Shown: positions 17,680 to 25,285 of the stretch, in pieces | Layout of the letters: each line of letters opens with the position of its first letter | Position numbering within the stretch: position 1 is the stretch's first letter | Assembly: GCF_001894805.1 (NCBI RefSeq) | Contig: NZ_BCWX01000005.1 | Span: 1 to 64,000 of the forward strand | Reading direction: 5' to 3' | From: Rhodococcus globerulus NBRC 14531 | GTDB taxonomy: Bacteria; Actinomycetota; Actinomycetes; Mycobacteriales; Mycobacteriaceae | DNA: 64,000 nt | The notes under the pieces: generated by a model | Database searches by the model: none | What the model was told of the DNA's origin: nothing | What the model saw: only the letters and a program-made list of their open reading frames with translations | Position numbers and translations under genes: made by a program

Positions 17680-17986
17680 CAACACTGCCGCGCCTGCTCG
17701 TACCTCACAGCCTTGCCAACTCATAGCCCCAACCTATGAATATGCAGAGACATGAATAGATATGCAATCGAACGGGTGCCGGCCTGCCTCGTTGGGTCGG
17801 TTTGTTTGATAGTTCCCCGCACGCACACGAGGTCGATGCAACGGCTCATGCAACAGTCCATGCAATACCGCTATTGCATGAGCATGTATCCAGATGTTTG
17901 TTTGATGGGTCAGTGACGCGGCGAACAGCAGGTCAGAGGTTGTTTCCTGCCCTCGCTTGAACCAGGATGTTTGCGAGTGCTTAGGA
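17680..17986. other. Non-coding right end of the element
   Basis: A 307-bp stretch with no convincing reading frame. It holds the inverted repeat TCATAG/CTATGA at 17721-17739 and the ATGCAAY repeat cluster described separately. It is probably the P arm of the attachment site and may also hold the end of the head-gene transcript. Confidence 0.7.
17762..17880. promoter_or_regulatory. Putative integrase arm-type sites, right (P arm)
   Basis: ATGCAAT occurs at 17762-17768. ATGCAAC at 17836-17842, ATGCAAC at 17848-17854 and ATGCAAT at 17860-17866 start exactly 12 bp apart, and an inverted ATTGCAT lies at 17873-17879. The last two form a 9-bp inverted repeat (CATGCAATA with TATTGCATG, 4-bp spacer). 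The same heptamers at the same spacing are at 8957 and 8969. Confidence 0.72.
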
Positions 17987-18014
17987 GTTCAAATCCCCTA
18001 TCCTCCGCCAAAGG
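17987..18014 (+). repeat. attR core (28-bp direct repeat with 8874-8901)
   Basis: Identical to the left copy over 28 bp and holding the original host 3' end of tRNA-Ser without the 5' part. No tRNA can fold here. The following terminator is host-derived. Confidence 0.92.
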
Positions 18015-18016
18015 AA

Positions 18017-18061
18017 CCCCCTGTGAACTGCTGAGAAGCGGTTCACAGGGGGTTCTTTTTT
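18017..18061 (+). terminator. Intrinsic terminator (original tRNA-Ser terminator)
   Basis: Same hairpin as at 8906-8950 with one stem substitution (AGCGG for AGCAG), followed by TTCTTTTTT. Now separated from its tRNA by the element. It ends 20 bp before the stop of the YbaB-like gene on the other strand. Confidence 0.85.
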
Positions 18062-18081
18062 GCGAGCGTTTTTGCCGGGTT

Positions 18082-18495
18082 TCAGGCACGTCGCATGAAC
18101 GAACCGCCGCCGAAGGGCGGGTCGTCGTCGACCGGTGCCCGGCCAGCTCGTCGCAGCAGATGAGTCTCGGGTACGGCCGGCACCTGATTGAACGCCTCCA
18201 TTGCCCTGGCGACGCGAGAGTCGCGAAGGAGAGGCGCGCGTAGTTCCTGCGCGGCCGCCGCTGCTGCCGCGCAGGCGGTTCGGTGGGACGCTGTGATCGC
18301 GGCGGAGAGTGCAGCGGCGCCGGCCCCGAGGCAACTTTCAGTCAGTTGCAGGTCGGTAATCGCACCGAACGCGTCGACCTCGACGCTGACGGCACCACCT
18401 CCGGCATCTGCGCGGGCGCGAACTTTCCCGACCTCGATGTCGACTTGGCGGGCAAGGACAGTCAACTCCGGAAACGAGGATGCGGGCCCGGTCAT
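18082..18495 (-). CDS. YbaB/EbfC-family-like protein
   Basis: A 137-residue small protein with the YbaB core pattern: a first helix, GAVSVEVDAFGAITDLQL strands, then an Ala-rich helix (ITASHRTACAAAAAAAQELR). Family members bind nucleoid DNA, but the versions next to EspC and DUF1023 genes in actinomycetes are of unknown role. ATG at 18495 overlaps the lipoprotein stop as ATGA. Last gene of a four-gene operon. Confidence 0.75.
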   Translation of the reverse strand: MTGPASSFPELTVLARQVDIEVGKVRARADAGGGAVSVEVDAFGAITDLQLTESCLGAGAAALSAAITASHRTACAAAAAAAQELRAPLLRDSRVARAMEAFNQVPAVPETHLLRRAGRAPVDDDPPFGGGSFMRRA

Positions 18496-19061
18496 GGCTG
18501 ATCGATCTGCACGGGCGCGTTCGGATGATCCGACGCTTCGGGTCGAGGGAAACACGGCGACGACCCGCTCAGGCCCGCTCCTCGTGGATGCTCGTCGAAG
18601 ACCATCCGATATCCATCCGGCAAAATGGTTTCGGTGCTCGTCGTGTCCCCGGCGGAGTCGTACGTTCGAAACTTCCAGCCCCGCTCAGTCCACAGATTGC
18701 GGATCGTATCGCCGAAACCTGGAACGCTCGCAGCGTCAGAAGACTCGAGGAAATACGTCACGCCGTAGTCCACGGATGTGTCCTTCGACAGATTGCTGTC
18801 GTTGCACGGGACGGTGCCACCCGGGCTGAGGGTGACTTTTTCGTTCAGCTCGGAATACCGCGTCAGGTAGGCACCCGGCGGCAGTGCCGCGATCGTTTCG
18901 GTCAGGTACTCGATCACCTTGGCCTGGGCCTGCGGGCGGGTCAGATTCATGTCGGCTTCCATCACTTTTCCGTTCTCCGTCGTCGTACACGCCGACAGCA
19001 GCACTGCCACCGCGATACTGCTCGAGCCGAATGCTTTACGGCGTCGAGTTGCGTTGGTCAT
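18492..19061 (-). CDS. Secreted lipoprotein of the EspC-hydrolase operon
   Basis: A 189-residue precursor with a basic N-terminus (TRRRKAFG), hydrophobic stretch and lipobox LLSAC with Cys25, so it should be a membrane-anchored lipoprotein. The mature part has two cysteines (PCNDSN and SPCFPR) that may form a disulfide. It resembles the short lipoproteins paired with DUF1023 hydrolases. ATGA overlaps join it to genes on both sides. No biochemical role is known to me. Confidence 0.75.
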   Translation of the reverse strand: MTNATRRRKAFGSSSIAVAVLLSACTTTENGKVMEADMNLTRPQAQAKVIEYLTETIAALPPGAYLTRYSELNEKVTLSPGGTVPCNDSNLSKDTSVDYGVTYFLESSDAASVPGFGDTIRNLWTERGWKFRTYDSAGDTTSTETILPDGYRMVFDEHPRGAGLSGSSPCFPRPEASDHPNAPVQIDQP

Positions 19062-20806
19062 GGCGCTCCTAGTCCGGCGATCACATGGCCCATACCGGCA
19101 AGAGCCGGATTGTTGTTTTCCCAGTACTCACTGTGCGCGGCCGGGCTGGGGAGCTCACCCAGCAGACCGGCGTCGATCCCGGTCCCGGGTGCGGATTCGA
19201 CAACGGTGGCACCGAATCCGATCAATGGAAGATCGTTCGCGGGATTCGCGCCATGCGAGAGACTGCCGAACACGTCCCCAATCATCGGAACCGGATCATT
19301 GGCCGCGGCGGTGGCGTATACGTGGCCGCCGACATGTCCGGGATCGATGCCCTCGAGGGAGAGTCCCTCGACCCGGTCCATCCCCACTCCGGGGCTACCC
19401 ACGAAAAACAGATCGTTCGCGTCGATCGATCGTCCGCCCGAGGCCGCAGCGCCGATCACGGTCGATCCGTAACTGTGTCCGATAACCGTGTTGTGCGAAG
19501 GCGTGCCGTCGTGGGATGCACGGAGACCGTCTTGGAACCGGTCCAGCGATCCGGCCCCACCATCGGCATACCCGTCGAGCCCTGCTTGCGGGATCGTTTG
19601 CGGCGCATCGTATCCGTACCAGGTCACCACGGAGGTCGATCCCTCGAGCCCCGCGAACCGTCGCTGGTATTCCGTCGAGTCCAACATCATTTGGGAGCGG
19701 TCGATGTCGCCGCCGATGGTTCCCAGGTGGCTGCCGGTGCCAGGTACGAACGTTGCGACGTTCGTCGCGGTGTCGGGATTATTCAGTGCCACGATGGCCC
19801 GACCTTCGTCGTCGACACCGAGCAGATACTTCTCCGAATCACCCTCCTCGGCGAGAGTGGGGTCGATCTGGTCGGCGAGGACGCCGTAACCGTCGAGACG
19901 CTGCTGCAGGTCCGCGCGTTGCTGCTGCCACCGCTCGTAGTCGCGGCGCGCCTGCTGGTCCGCCTCGTCCACGCTGCCCGCATCCGACGGAATGTTGCGA
20001 CCCTTGGCCCAATCGGGGTGCCTGCCGTCGAGGTCGGCGAGTTCGGTCGACGTCGACGACTGCAGGTTGCCGAGGTTGATCCGGTTGAAATGATCGCGAT
20101 CTACGGCTGGCATCCCGTCTCTGTTCCCGATTCCCGGATCGAACGCCGCGAGAGCATCTTTGTCGTTGGGGGACAGCGATTCCCAGAATTCGTTGAACTC
20201 CCTCGCACCGACCGGGGGGAACGCGTTGCCGTCGAGAATCGCGGCCACCACCGCGCTCATCGTCTGCTGGGCGCTTGGGGACTGTGCGAGATCAGCGAGG
20301 TCTCCTGCTGCCTTCGACAAGGCCGCGGCAGCCCCCTCGTCGAGGCTTCCCGCCATGTGCAAGGCCGGAACCAGTCTCGCCTCGAAGCTGTGCGCCTTCT
20401 CGTCGAACGCAGCCTGCCCCAAGATGTCGAGTGCAGTGTTACCGCTTCCGTACCGAGGTGCGCTCACTCGACCGTCATCGGCGACAGCCATGCCCTCGGC
20501 GATCGCACTGTCCGCAATGTCGATCACCGCCGCCCGCGCCGGCCCCAACGCAGCAGCAGCTTCACTCAACGCGTCGGCTTCGGCGAATACTCCTGTGGTC
20601 AGATGTGTCGCGGCAATACTGTCAGCCAAGGCTCGCGCCGACGCTGCAGCCGAGGCTTCGCCTTTCCACTGATCGAGCGCGAAGTCGACCGCGCGATGCG
20701 CTGATTCCACAGCGTGCATGAAGTCCCGGTTCTTCTGCTCCAATGCCGTTGCAGCGGCGGCCAAACCAGTCGGATCCCAGGCGCGGACCTGGGAGATCGT
20801 CGCCAT
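19058..20806 (-). CDS. DUF1023 alpha/beta hydrolase with N-terminal WXG-like helical domain
   Basis: A 582-residue protein in two parts. The first 300 residues are a long helical region with DQWKGEASAAASARA, recalling the W-x-G turn of ESX substrates. The C-terminal half is the DUF1023 alpha/beta hydrolase with nucleophile elbow IGHSYGSTV, Asp in AANDPVPM and His in AAHSEYW, so the catalytic triad seems intact. It directly follows an EspC-like gene with no spacer. Export by a type VII system and lipase/esterase activity are plausible inferences. Confidence 0.85.
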   Translation of the reverse strand: MATISQVRAWDPTGLAAAATALEQKNRDFMHAVESAHRAVDFALDQWKGEASAAASARALADSIAATHLTTGVFAEADALSEAAAALGPARAAVIDIADSAIAEGMAVADDGRVSAPRYGSGNTALDILGQAAFDEKAHSFEARLVPALHMAGSLDEGAAAALSKAAGDLADLAQSPSAQQTMSAVVAAILDGNAFPPVGAREFNEFWESLSPNDKDALAAFDPGIGNRDGMPAVDRDHFNRINLGNLQSSTSTELADLDGRHPDWAKGRNIPSDAGSVDEADQQARRDYERWQQQRADLQQRLDGYGVLADQIDPTLAEEGDSEKYLLGVDDEGRAIVALNNPDTATNVATFVPGTGSHLGTIGGDIDRSQMMLDSTEYQRRFAGLEGSTSVVTWYGYDAPQTIPQAGLDGYADGGAGSLDRFQDGLRASHDGTPSHNTVIGHSYGSTVIGAAASGGRSIDANDLFFVGSPGVGMDRVEGLSLEGIDPGHVGGHVYATAAANDPVPMIGDVFGSLSHGANPANDLPLIGFGATVVESAPGTGIDAGLLGELPSPAAHSEYWENNNPALAGMGHVIAGLGAP

Positions 20807-21115
20807 CTACACGGCCGCTTGGTAGGTGGCCAGCCGGTTCCGGAATGCGACCTCGACAGCGTCGTAGCTGCTCGCACTGGATTGGGCAGCGTCAGCCATC
20901 GACGTCAACATCTCCGAGGTAGCGCGGTATCCGGTGGTAATCGGGTCACCGGCCCTCGCGGCGGCCGGGCCGCTCGCCGAATCGGGCATCGCCGCTGCCG
21001 CGTCAGCGAGAATTCCCGACACGTCGATGCCGGCAATCACGGCTCCTTGGTTTCTCACCGCGTCGGCCAACGCCCGTAGCGACTCGGCGTCTGCTTGTAG
21101 TACTTCGTTCCCCAC
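20807..21115 (-). CDS. EspC-like ESX/type VII secretion-associated protein
   Basis: A 102-residue helical protein like the T7SS_ESX_EspC family: first helix VLQADAESLRALADAVRNQGAVI, a middle loop, then SEMLTSMADAAQSSASSYDAVEVAFRNRLATYQ. GTG at 21115 follows a GGGGGG ribosome site. It is first in the operon with the DUF1023 hydrolase, with the TAG stop touching the next ATG. No ESX machinery genes are in the window. Confidence 0.78.
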   Translation of the reverse strand: MGNEVLQADAESLRALADAVRNQGAVIAGIDVSGILADAAAAMPDSASGPAAARAGDPITTGYRATSEMLTSMADAAQSSASSYDAVEVAFRNRLATYQAAV

Positions 21116-21303
21116 CTGAGCCCCCCGGCTACGTATCGACGTGCGAAAAGCAGCGTAGCAGCGCATTGCCTGAACCCTGGTCGTTCTTGTTTGTCAGCTC
21201 CCGCTCCTCGTGCCCGAAGTGGCCGGGCCGATAGTGATCTGCGACACTGGCCGAAGTCGGTATTGACGGGTTACCGAGACGAGCAGCAACAGGGCGGCAC
21301 TAC

Positions 21304-21978
21304 ATGAGCGTGATTCTCGCGGCGACGGATCAGCCTGCGCTAGCGGAGACCTTCGGCGTCGAACTCGAGCGCGTCGGCCACACCGTTCATCTGTTCGCGT
21401 CCGGACGAAACAGCCTCGACGCACTCGGCACCGACAGCTTCGACGTTGCCGTTCTCGATCTTTCACTCCCGGACATCGACGGCTTCGAGGTCGCCCGCCA
21501 AATCCGTCTCCGCAGCGAGATTCCGATCATCATGATCGTCGAGTCCCCCGAAGACATCGACGATGCACCACCACAAGTCGCGTCGGATTTCGCCATCAAC
21601 CCACTCGACGCTCGCAGCCTCGATTCTCGGATAACGAGCCTCCTCCGCAGTACGCCCACCCCACAGACGGACAAGCGAGAGCGCCACGGCGAGTTGACGA
21701 TCGACCGCCGATCCATGACCGCCACCATCCGCCGTCGACGCCTCGACCTCACTCGAACCGAATTGCGCCTGCTCCTCGAAATGTCGATGCACCCCGGCCA
21801 CGTCTACTCCCGAACCCAGCTCCTCGCAAAGGTGTGGGGTGAAACGAATTCAACCAAGACTCGCGCCGTCGACGCCAATATTCAGAGCTTGCGGTCGAAA
21901 ATCGAATCCGACCCGGCCAATCCCAAGTACATCAAGACCGTGCGCGGATTCGGATACAGGTTCGGTCCGATCGACTGA
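21304..21978 (+). CDS. Orphan OmpR/PhoB-type response regulator with degenerate receiver
   Basis: A 224-residue regulator with receiver (1-115) and winged-helix DNA-binding domain (125-222, motifs LDLTRTELRLLLEMSMHPG and KYIKTVRGFGYRF). The phosphoacceptor Asp52 in VLDLSLPD is present, but the switch Thr/Ser is Val79 (IMIVES) and the conserved Lys is Asn99 (FAINPLD). No histidine kinase is nearby. The protein may work without classical phosphorylation. Confidence 0.92.
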   Translation: MSVILAATDQPALAETFGVELERVGHTVHLFASGRNSLDALGTDSFDVAVLDLSLPDIDGFEVARQIRLRSEIPIIMIVESPEDIDDAPPQVASDFAINPLDARSLDSRITSLLRSTPTPQTDKRERHGELTIDRRSMTATIRRRRLDLTRTELRLLLEMSMHPGHVYSRTQLLAKVWGETNSTKTRAVDANIQSLRSKIESDPANPKYIKTVRGFGYRFGPID

Positions 21979-22164
21979 CAAGAATCATCGGAAAACCACG
22001 GTGTCGGTAGCTCTGGCTAGGTTCGCGAAATGAGCTGGTATCTGCGAGAACTACTGCGTAGTGAAGCTCCCGACTGGCACGGCCCCGGGGACCGTGGTCA
22101 CGTTCTCGGCAAGTGTCCGAAATAACCAATCGCCGCCCCTGCCCCATCCTGAAGAATCAGTGGC

Positions 22165-22725
22165 ATGACTACAGCCGATATCTCCCCCGCAGATCGCTAC
22201 CGTGACCTCGCCGCCGGCTTCACCCAGCGGATCGACGCAGTACCTGAGGACCGGTGGGACAACAACTCTCCGTGCGAAGGGTGGACGGCTCGCGATGTGG
22301 TCCGGCACGTGATCGACAGCGAACGCGACATGGTCAAGGTCGTCGGCCTCGAATTGGCGCCGGGACCGTCCGTCGACGACAACCCGTCCGCCGCCTGGGC
22401 AGCAGTGCGCGATTCGATGCAGGCGATTCTCGACGATCCGGAAAGGTCGACCCTCGAATACGACGGACATTTCGGCCGCACCAACCTGGGAGCCACCGTC
22501 GACGGTTTTCTGTGCTTCGATCTGGTCATTCACGGCTGGGACCTTGCAGCCGCTACGGGCACCGACACCTCGATTCCGGAAAAGGACGTCGATTGGGTGT
22601 CACAGATTGCTGCCGGCCTCGGTGATTCCATTCGTATGGCAGGGGTATGCGGCCCCGAGATCCCGGTTGCCGATGATGCCGACAAGGCAACCAAACTCCT
22701 CGCATATCTCGGCAGGGCCGTCTGA
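22165..22725 (+). CDS. DinB-like TIGR03086 family metal-binding protein
   Basis: A 186-residue four-helix protein related to the maleylpyruvate isomerase N-terminal/DinB group. Motifs are DNNSPCEGWTARDVVRHVID and FDLVIHGWDLAAATG, whose histidines form the metal site. Many actinobacterial paralogues exist, some tied to mycothiol-dependent chemistry; the substrate here is unknown. It is followed by a TetR gene. Confidence 0.85.
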   Translation: MTTADISPADRYRDLAAGFTQRIDAVPEDRWDNNSPCEGWTARDVVRHVIDSERDMVKVVGLELAPGPSVDDNPSAAWAAVRDSMQAILDDPERSTLEYDGHFGRTNLGATVDGFLCFDLVIHGWDLAAATGTDTSIPEKDVDWVSQIAAGLGDSIRMAGVCGPEIPVADDADKATKLLAYLGRAV

Positions 22726-22777
22726 AAAACCACCCCTGACGTGCGGATTGCTTCGATACGCGGGTAATGTCCGTCGC

Positions 22778-23383
22778 ATGCCTGAACGTCGGAAATCAGC
22801 CACCAACCCGGACTTGCTGGCCACGGCGCTTTTCGATGTTGCCGCCGAATCAGGACTCGACAATGCGAGTGTGCGCGAGGTGGCAAAGCGCGCCGACGTC
22901 TCGATCGGCGCCGTGCAGCACCACTTCTCGACCAAGGACGAGATGCTCACATTTGCTCTGCGCACTCTGGCAGAGCGAATGCTGAGCCGTCTCACCCAAT
23001 CCCCAGCCGGAACCGACCCGCACGTTGCGCTGTTCCAGGCTTTGTCACAACTGCTTCCCCTCGACGAGCAGCGCACGCGCGAAGCACACGTCCTTGCCGC
23101 ATTTGCCATCCGGGCTGTCACCAGCGAATCGTTGGCGGAAATTCGGCGGACGATGCTGTTCACTATTCGCACCGGCATCTGCGCAGTTCTGATCGGAATC
23201 AGATTGCCTGAAGCTGAAACCCGCGCAGCGCTGCTCCTCGCAACCGTCGACGGACTCGCACTCGACGCGATAGGCAATCCCGGCATGTATCCGCCGCACT
23301 ATCTCGAATACGCCCTGGAGAGTCAGATAAAGCTCACCCTCCACGACATGGAAATTCCCGACGCTCTTGTATCCAGGGGCTGA
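22778..23383 (+). CDS. TetR-family transcriptional regulator
   Basis: A 201-residue regulator with the TetR helix-turn-helix at residues 10-55 (ESGLDNASVREVAKRADVSIGAVQHHFSTKDEML). The C-terminal ligand-binding domain has the TetR_C_6-like pattern seen in BetI-type proteins. ATG at 22778 is chosen because upstream readings run through the preceding gene. It ends 1 bp before gluQ and is likely cotranscribed with it. Confidence 0.9.
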   Translation: MPERRKSATNPDLLATALFDVAAESGLDNASVREVAKRADVSIGAVQHHFSTKDEMLTFALRTLAERMLSRLTQSPAGTDPHVALFQALSQLLPLDEQRTREAHVLAAFAIRAVTSESLAEIRRTMLFTIRTGICAVLIGIRLPEAETRAALLLATVDGLALDAIGNPGMYPPHYLEYALESQIKLTLHDMEIPDALVSRG

Positions 23384-23384
23384 C

Positions 23385-24308
23385 GTGCCGGGATCAGGAC
23401 GATTTGCACCGAGCCCATCCGGCGATCTACATCTGGGAAACCTTCGCACTGCCCTCCTTGCCTGGCTGTTTGCCCGGACCTCCGGTCGCGACTTTCTCAT
23501 TCGCGTCGAAGATCTGGATCGTGTGCGGCCAGGCGCCATGGAACGCCAACTGAGTGACCTGCGAGCGCTGGGCCTCGACTGGGACGGCGACGTCGTCAAA
23601 CAGTCCGACCGACTGCCGCGGTACGCGGACGCGATCACGTCGCTGACCGATCGCGGGCTGACGTACCCGTGCTTCTGCACCCGCAAGGAAATTCAGCAGG
23701 CACCCTCCGCGCCACACGCCCCGGACGGCGCCTACCCCGGAACGTGCCGGAATCTCACTCCTTCCGAGCAAGCCGTCAAGCTGGCCTCCGGCCGTAAACC
23801 CGCACTGCGCCTGCGTGCCGAGACGACGTCATTCACCGTGCGAGATATGTTGCACGGCAACATATCCGGAATGGTCGACGATGTGGTACTACTCCGCGGA
23901 GACGGGGTTCCCGCATACAATTTGGCAGTTGTGGTCGACGACGGCTCCCAGAACGTCGATCAGGTTGTCCGCGGCGACGACCTCCTGACATCAGCACCGC
24001 GCCAGGCCTACCTGGCAACACTCCTGGCCATTACACCGCCGATCTACGCCCATGTCCCCCTCGCACTCAATTCCGAAGGCAAGCGTCTGGCCAAACGGGA
24101 CGGGGCGGTCACGCTCTCCGATCAACGCGACCTCGGCCGCACCCCAGCCGAAGTTCTGACTCTGATTGCGTCGAGCATCGGATTGGCCGAACCTGGTGAA
24201 GTAGTTTCGCCGACGGAATTGGCTGATCGCTTCGATCCACAGAAGGTTCCGGGTGACCCCTGGATCTTCACATCTGTCGATCCCCTGGATCCCGTCAAGG
24301 AATCTTAG
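23385..24308 (+). CDS. gluQ: Glutamyl-Q tRNA(Asp) synthetase
   Basis: A 307-residue truncated glutamyl-tRNA synthetase paralogue that attaches Glu to queuosine at position 34 of tRNA-Asp. It has GRFAPSPSGDLHLGNLRTALL with the HIGH-like HLGN, the zinc-type region CFCTRKEI with a later PGTCRNL, and KRLAKRDGA as the KMSKS-like loop. It lacks the anticodon-binding domain, as GluQ-RS should. GTG at 23385 follows AGGGG. The transglycosylase that makes the substrate base and a queuosine-precursor transporter lie 2.6-5.5 kb downstream. Confidence 0.92.
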   Translation: MPGSGRFAPSPSGDLHLGNLRTALLAWLFARTSGRDFLIRVEDLDRVRPGAMERQLSDLRALGLDWDGDVVKQSDRLPRYADAITSLTDRGLTYPCFCTRKEIQQAPSAPHAPDGAYPGTCRNLTPSEQAVKLASGRKPALRLRAETTSFTVRDMLHGNISGMVDDVVLLRGDGVPAYNLAVVVDDGSQNVDQVVRGDDLLTSAPRQAYLATLLAITPPIYAHVPLALNSEGKRLAKRDGAVTLSDQRDLGRTPAEVLTLIASSIGLAEPGEVVSPTELADRFDPQKVPGDPWIFTSVDPLDPVKES

Positions 24309-24388
24309 ACAATAGTTAATCATTGGCAATTGCCGCTGAGTGAAGTACCGTTTCGGCTTAGGTGAAGGGAACCAGGACGAGGAGCCCT

Positions 24389-24446
24389 GGGCAGGTTACA
24401 AGCGGGGCTTGCCCTCGACATGACCAAAGCACCCGCTGGAGGGCAA
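24389..24446 (+). promoter_or_regulatory. Leader with mutually exclusive stems before the EAL gene
   Basis: CTTGCCC (24408-24414) can pair with GGGCAGG upstream (24389-24395, one G-U pair). The overlapping TTGCCCTC (24409-24416) pairs perfectly with GAGGGCAA downstream (24439-24446). The two folds exclude each other, which is typical of attenuators or riboswitch expression platforms. It lies 48 bp before the EAL start codon. It does not match the c-di-GMP riboswitch consensus that I know. Confidence 0.45.
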
Positions 24447-24493
24447 CCGCGCGGCAGTGCGTTAGGGCGGGAACAGAACGAAAAGGAATCCGC

Positions 24494-25285
24494 ATGGTTC
24501 GCGAGCTTCGCGAGGCACTCGACGACCATCAATTCGAAGTGCTGTACCAACCCCAGGTACACCTGGAAACCTCGACTGTTACCGGCTACGAAGCACTCCT
24601 ACGCTGGCGCCATCCCCTTCGTGGAGTCATCGAACCACAAGATTTCATGCGATCTGCTGAATTGTCCGGCTTGATCATTCCCATCGGATTGCAAACCCTC
24701 GACTTGATCTGCGCACACATCTCCCACTGGGATGATCAGTTGAATATCGCGGTGAATTTCTCGCCACGCCAGCTGTCGACCGACAATGCTGCCCGAGAAA
24801 TAATCGACACCCTTGACCGCTCCGGCACCCCGCACAACAAAGTCATCGTAGAAGTCACCGAACTCGGCGTCGTCGGCCAGAATGCCGCCGCCACGCTGGC
24901 GACGCTGCACAAAGAAGGCATCCGGATAGCGCTCGACGATTTCGGAGCCGGCTTTGCGTCCTTTGCGGCTCTGTCGGAACTGCCACTCGATATCCTGAAG
25001 ATCGACCAGAGCCTCACCTGGGCTCTCAGCGACGCGCAGCACTCGTCCGAGCGGGCATTCATCGTGATGGAGTCCATCGCCGCGATCGCCGACAAACTGG
25101 GAATGGAGTCCATCGCCGAAGGCGTCGAGACTGCCGAACAAGCAGCAGCCGTCACTCGCGCAGGGTGTACCACAGGCCAGGGTTACTATTTCGGCAAACC
25201 CCTCCCCGCCGACGCTCACACCACCGCAATTCAGGAACCGCCGCTCGCAGTCGCATCACCTGCGCAGCATCGACGCTGGCGTTAG
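24494..25285 (+). CDS. Stand-alone EAL-domain c-di-GMP phosphodiesterase
   Basis: A 263-residue protein that is almost only an EAL domain. All active-site motifs are present: YEALLRWRHP, VNFSPRQL, VEVTELGV, ALDDFGAGFASF, LDILKIDQS, AEGVET and GQGYYFGKPLP. Hydrolysis of c-di-GMP to pGpG is thus expected. ATG at 24494 follows AAAGGA. No sensor domain is attached, so control may come through the structured leader or a partner. Its last codon overlaps the end of the convergent DUF4190 gene by 4 bp. A GGDEF cyclase lies at 59.6 kb. Confidence 0.93.
   Translation: MVRELREALDDHQFEVLYQPQVHLETSTVTGYEALLRWRHPLRGVIEPQDFMRSAELSGLIIPIGLQTLDLICAHISHWDDQLNIAVNFSPRQLSTDNAAREIIDTLDRSGTPHNKVIVEVTELGVVGQNAAATLATLHKEGIRIALDDFGAGFASFAALSELPLDILKIDQSLTWALSDAQHSSERAFIVMESIAAIADKLGMESIAEGVETAEQAAAVTRAGCTTGQGYYFGKPLPADAHTTAIQEPPLAVASPAQHRRWR

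Larger units (their letters stand above)
8874..18014. mobile_element. Integrated 9.1-kb phage-satellite-like element in tRNA-Ser
   Basis: The element is bounded by 28-bp identical repeats and carries its own tyrosine integrase next to the left end. Gene order is membrane protein, integrase and XRE repressor leftward; excisionase-like protein, small genes, ATPase, scaffold-like protein, major capsid protein, small and large terminase rightward. No portal, maturation protease, connector, tail, tape measure, lysin or holin gene is seen, and every reading frame is intact. This resembles the small head-gene-bearing elements phiRv1/phiRv2 of M. tuberculosis and the capsid-forming phage-inducible islands. 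Satellite status is inference from gene content. Confidence 0.85.

Noticed and set aside
16551..17726. A 391-residue Arg/Pro-rich frame overlapping the large terminase
   Set aside because: Its composition is that of a +2 shadow of an acc/ccc-rich gene; the terminase frame has every motif.
8874..18014. Calling the element a complete prophage
   Set aside because: No portal, protease, connector, tail, tape-measure, lysin or holin gene can be found, and there is no space left for them.
19085..20704. A 539-residue frame opposite the DUF1023 hydrolase
   Set aside because: Antisense shadow; no motif or ribosome site supports it.
24361..24493. A c-di-GMP or SAM-IV riboswitch before the EAL gene
   Set aside because: The segment shares short strings such as GGCAACC with SAM-type RNAs but not the conserved core of either class, so only the alternative stems are reported.
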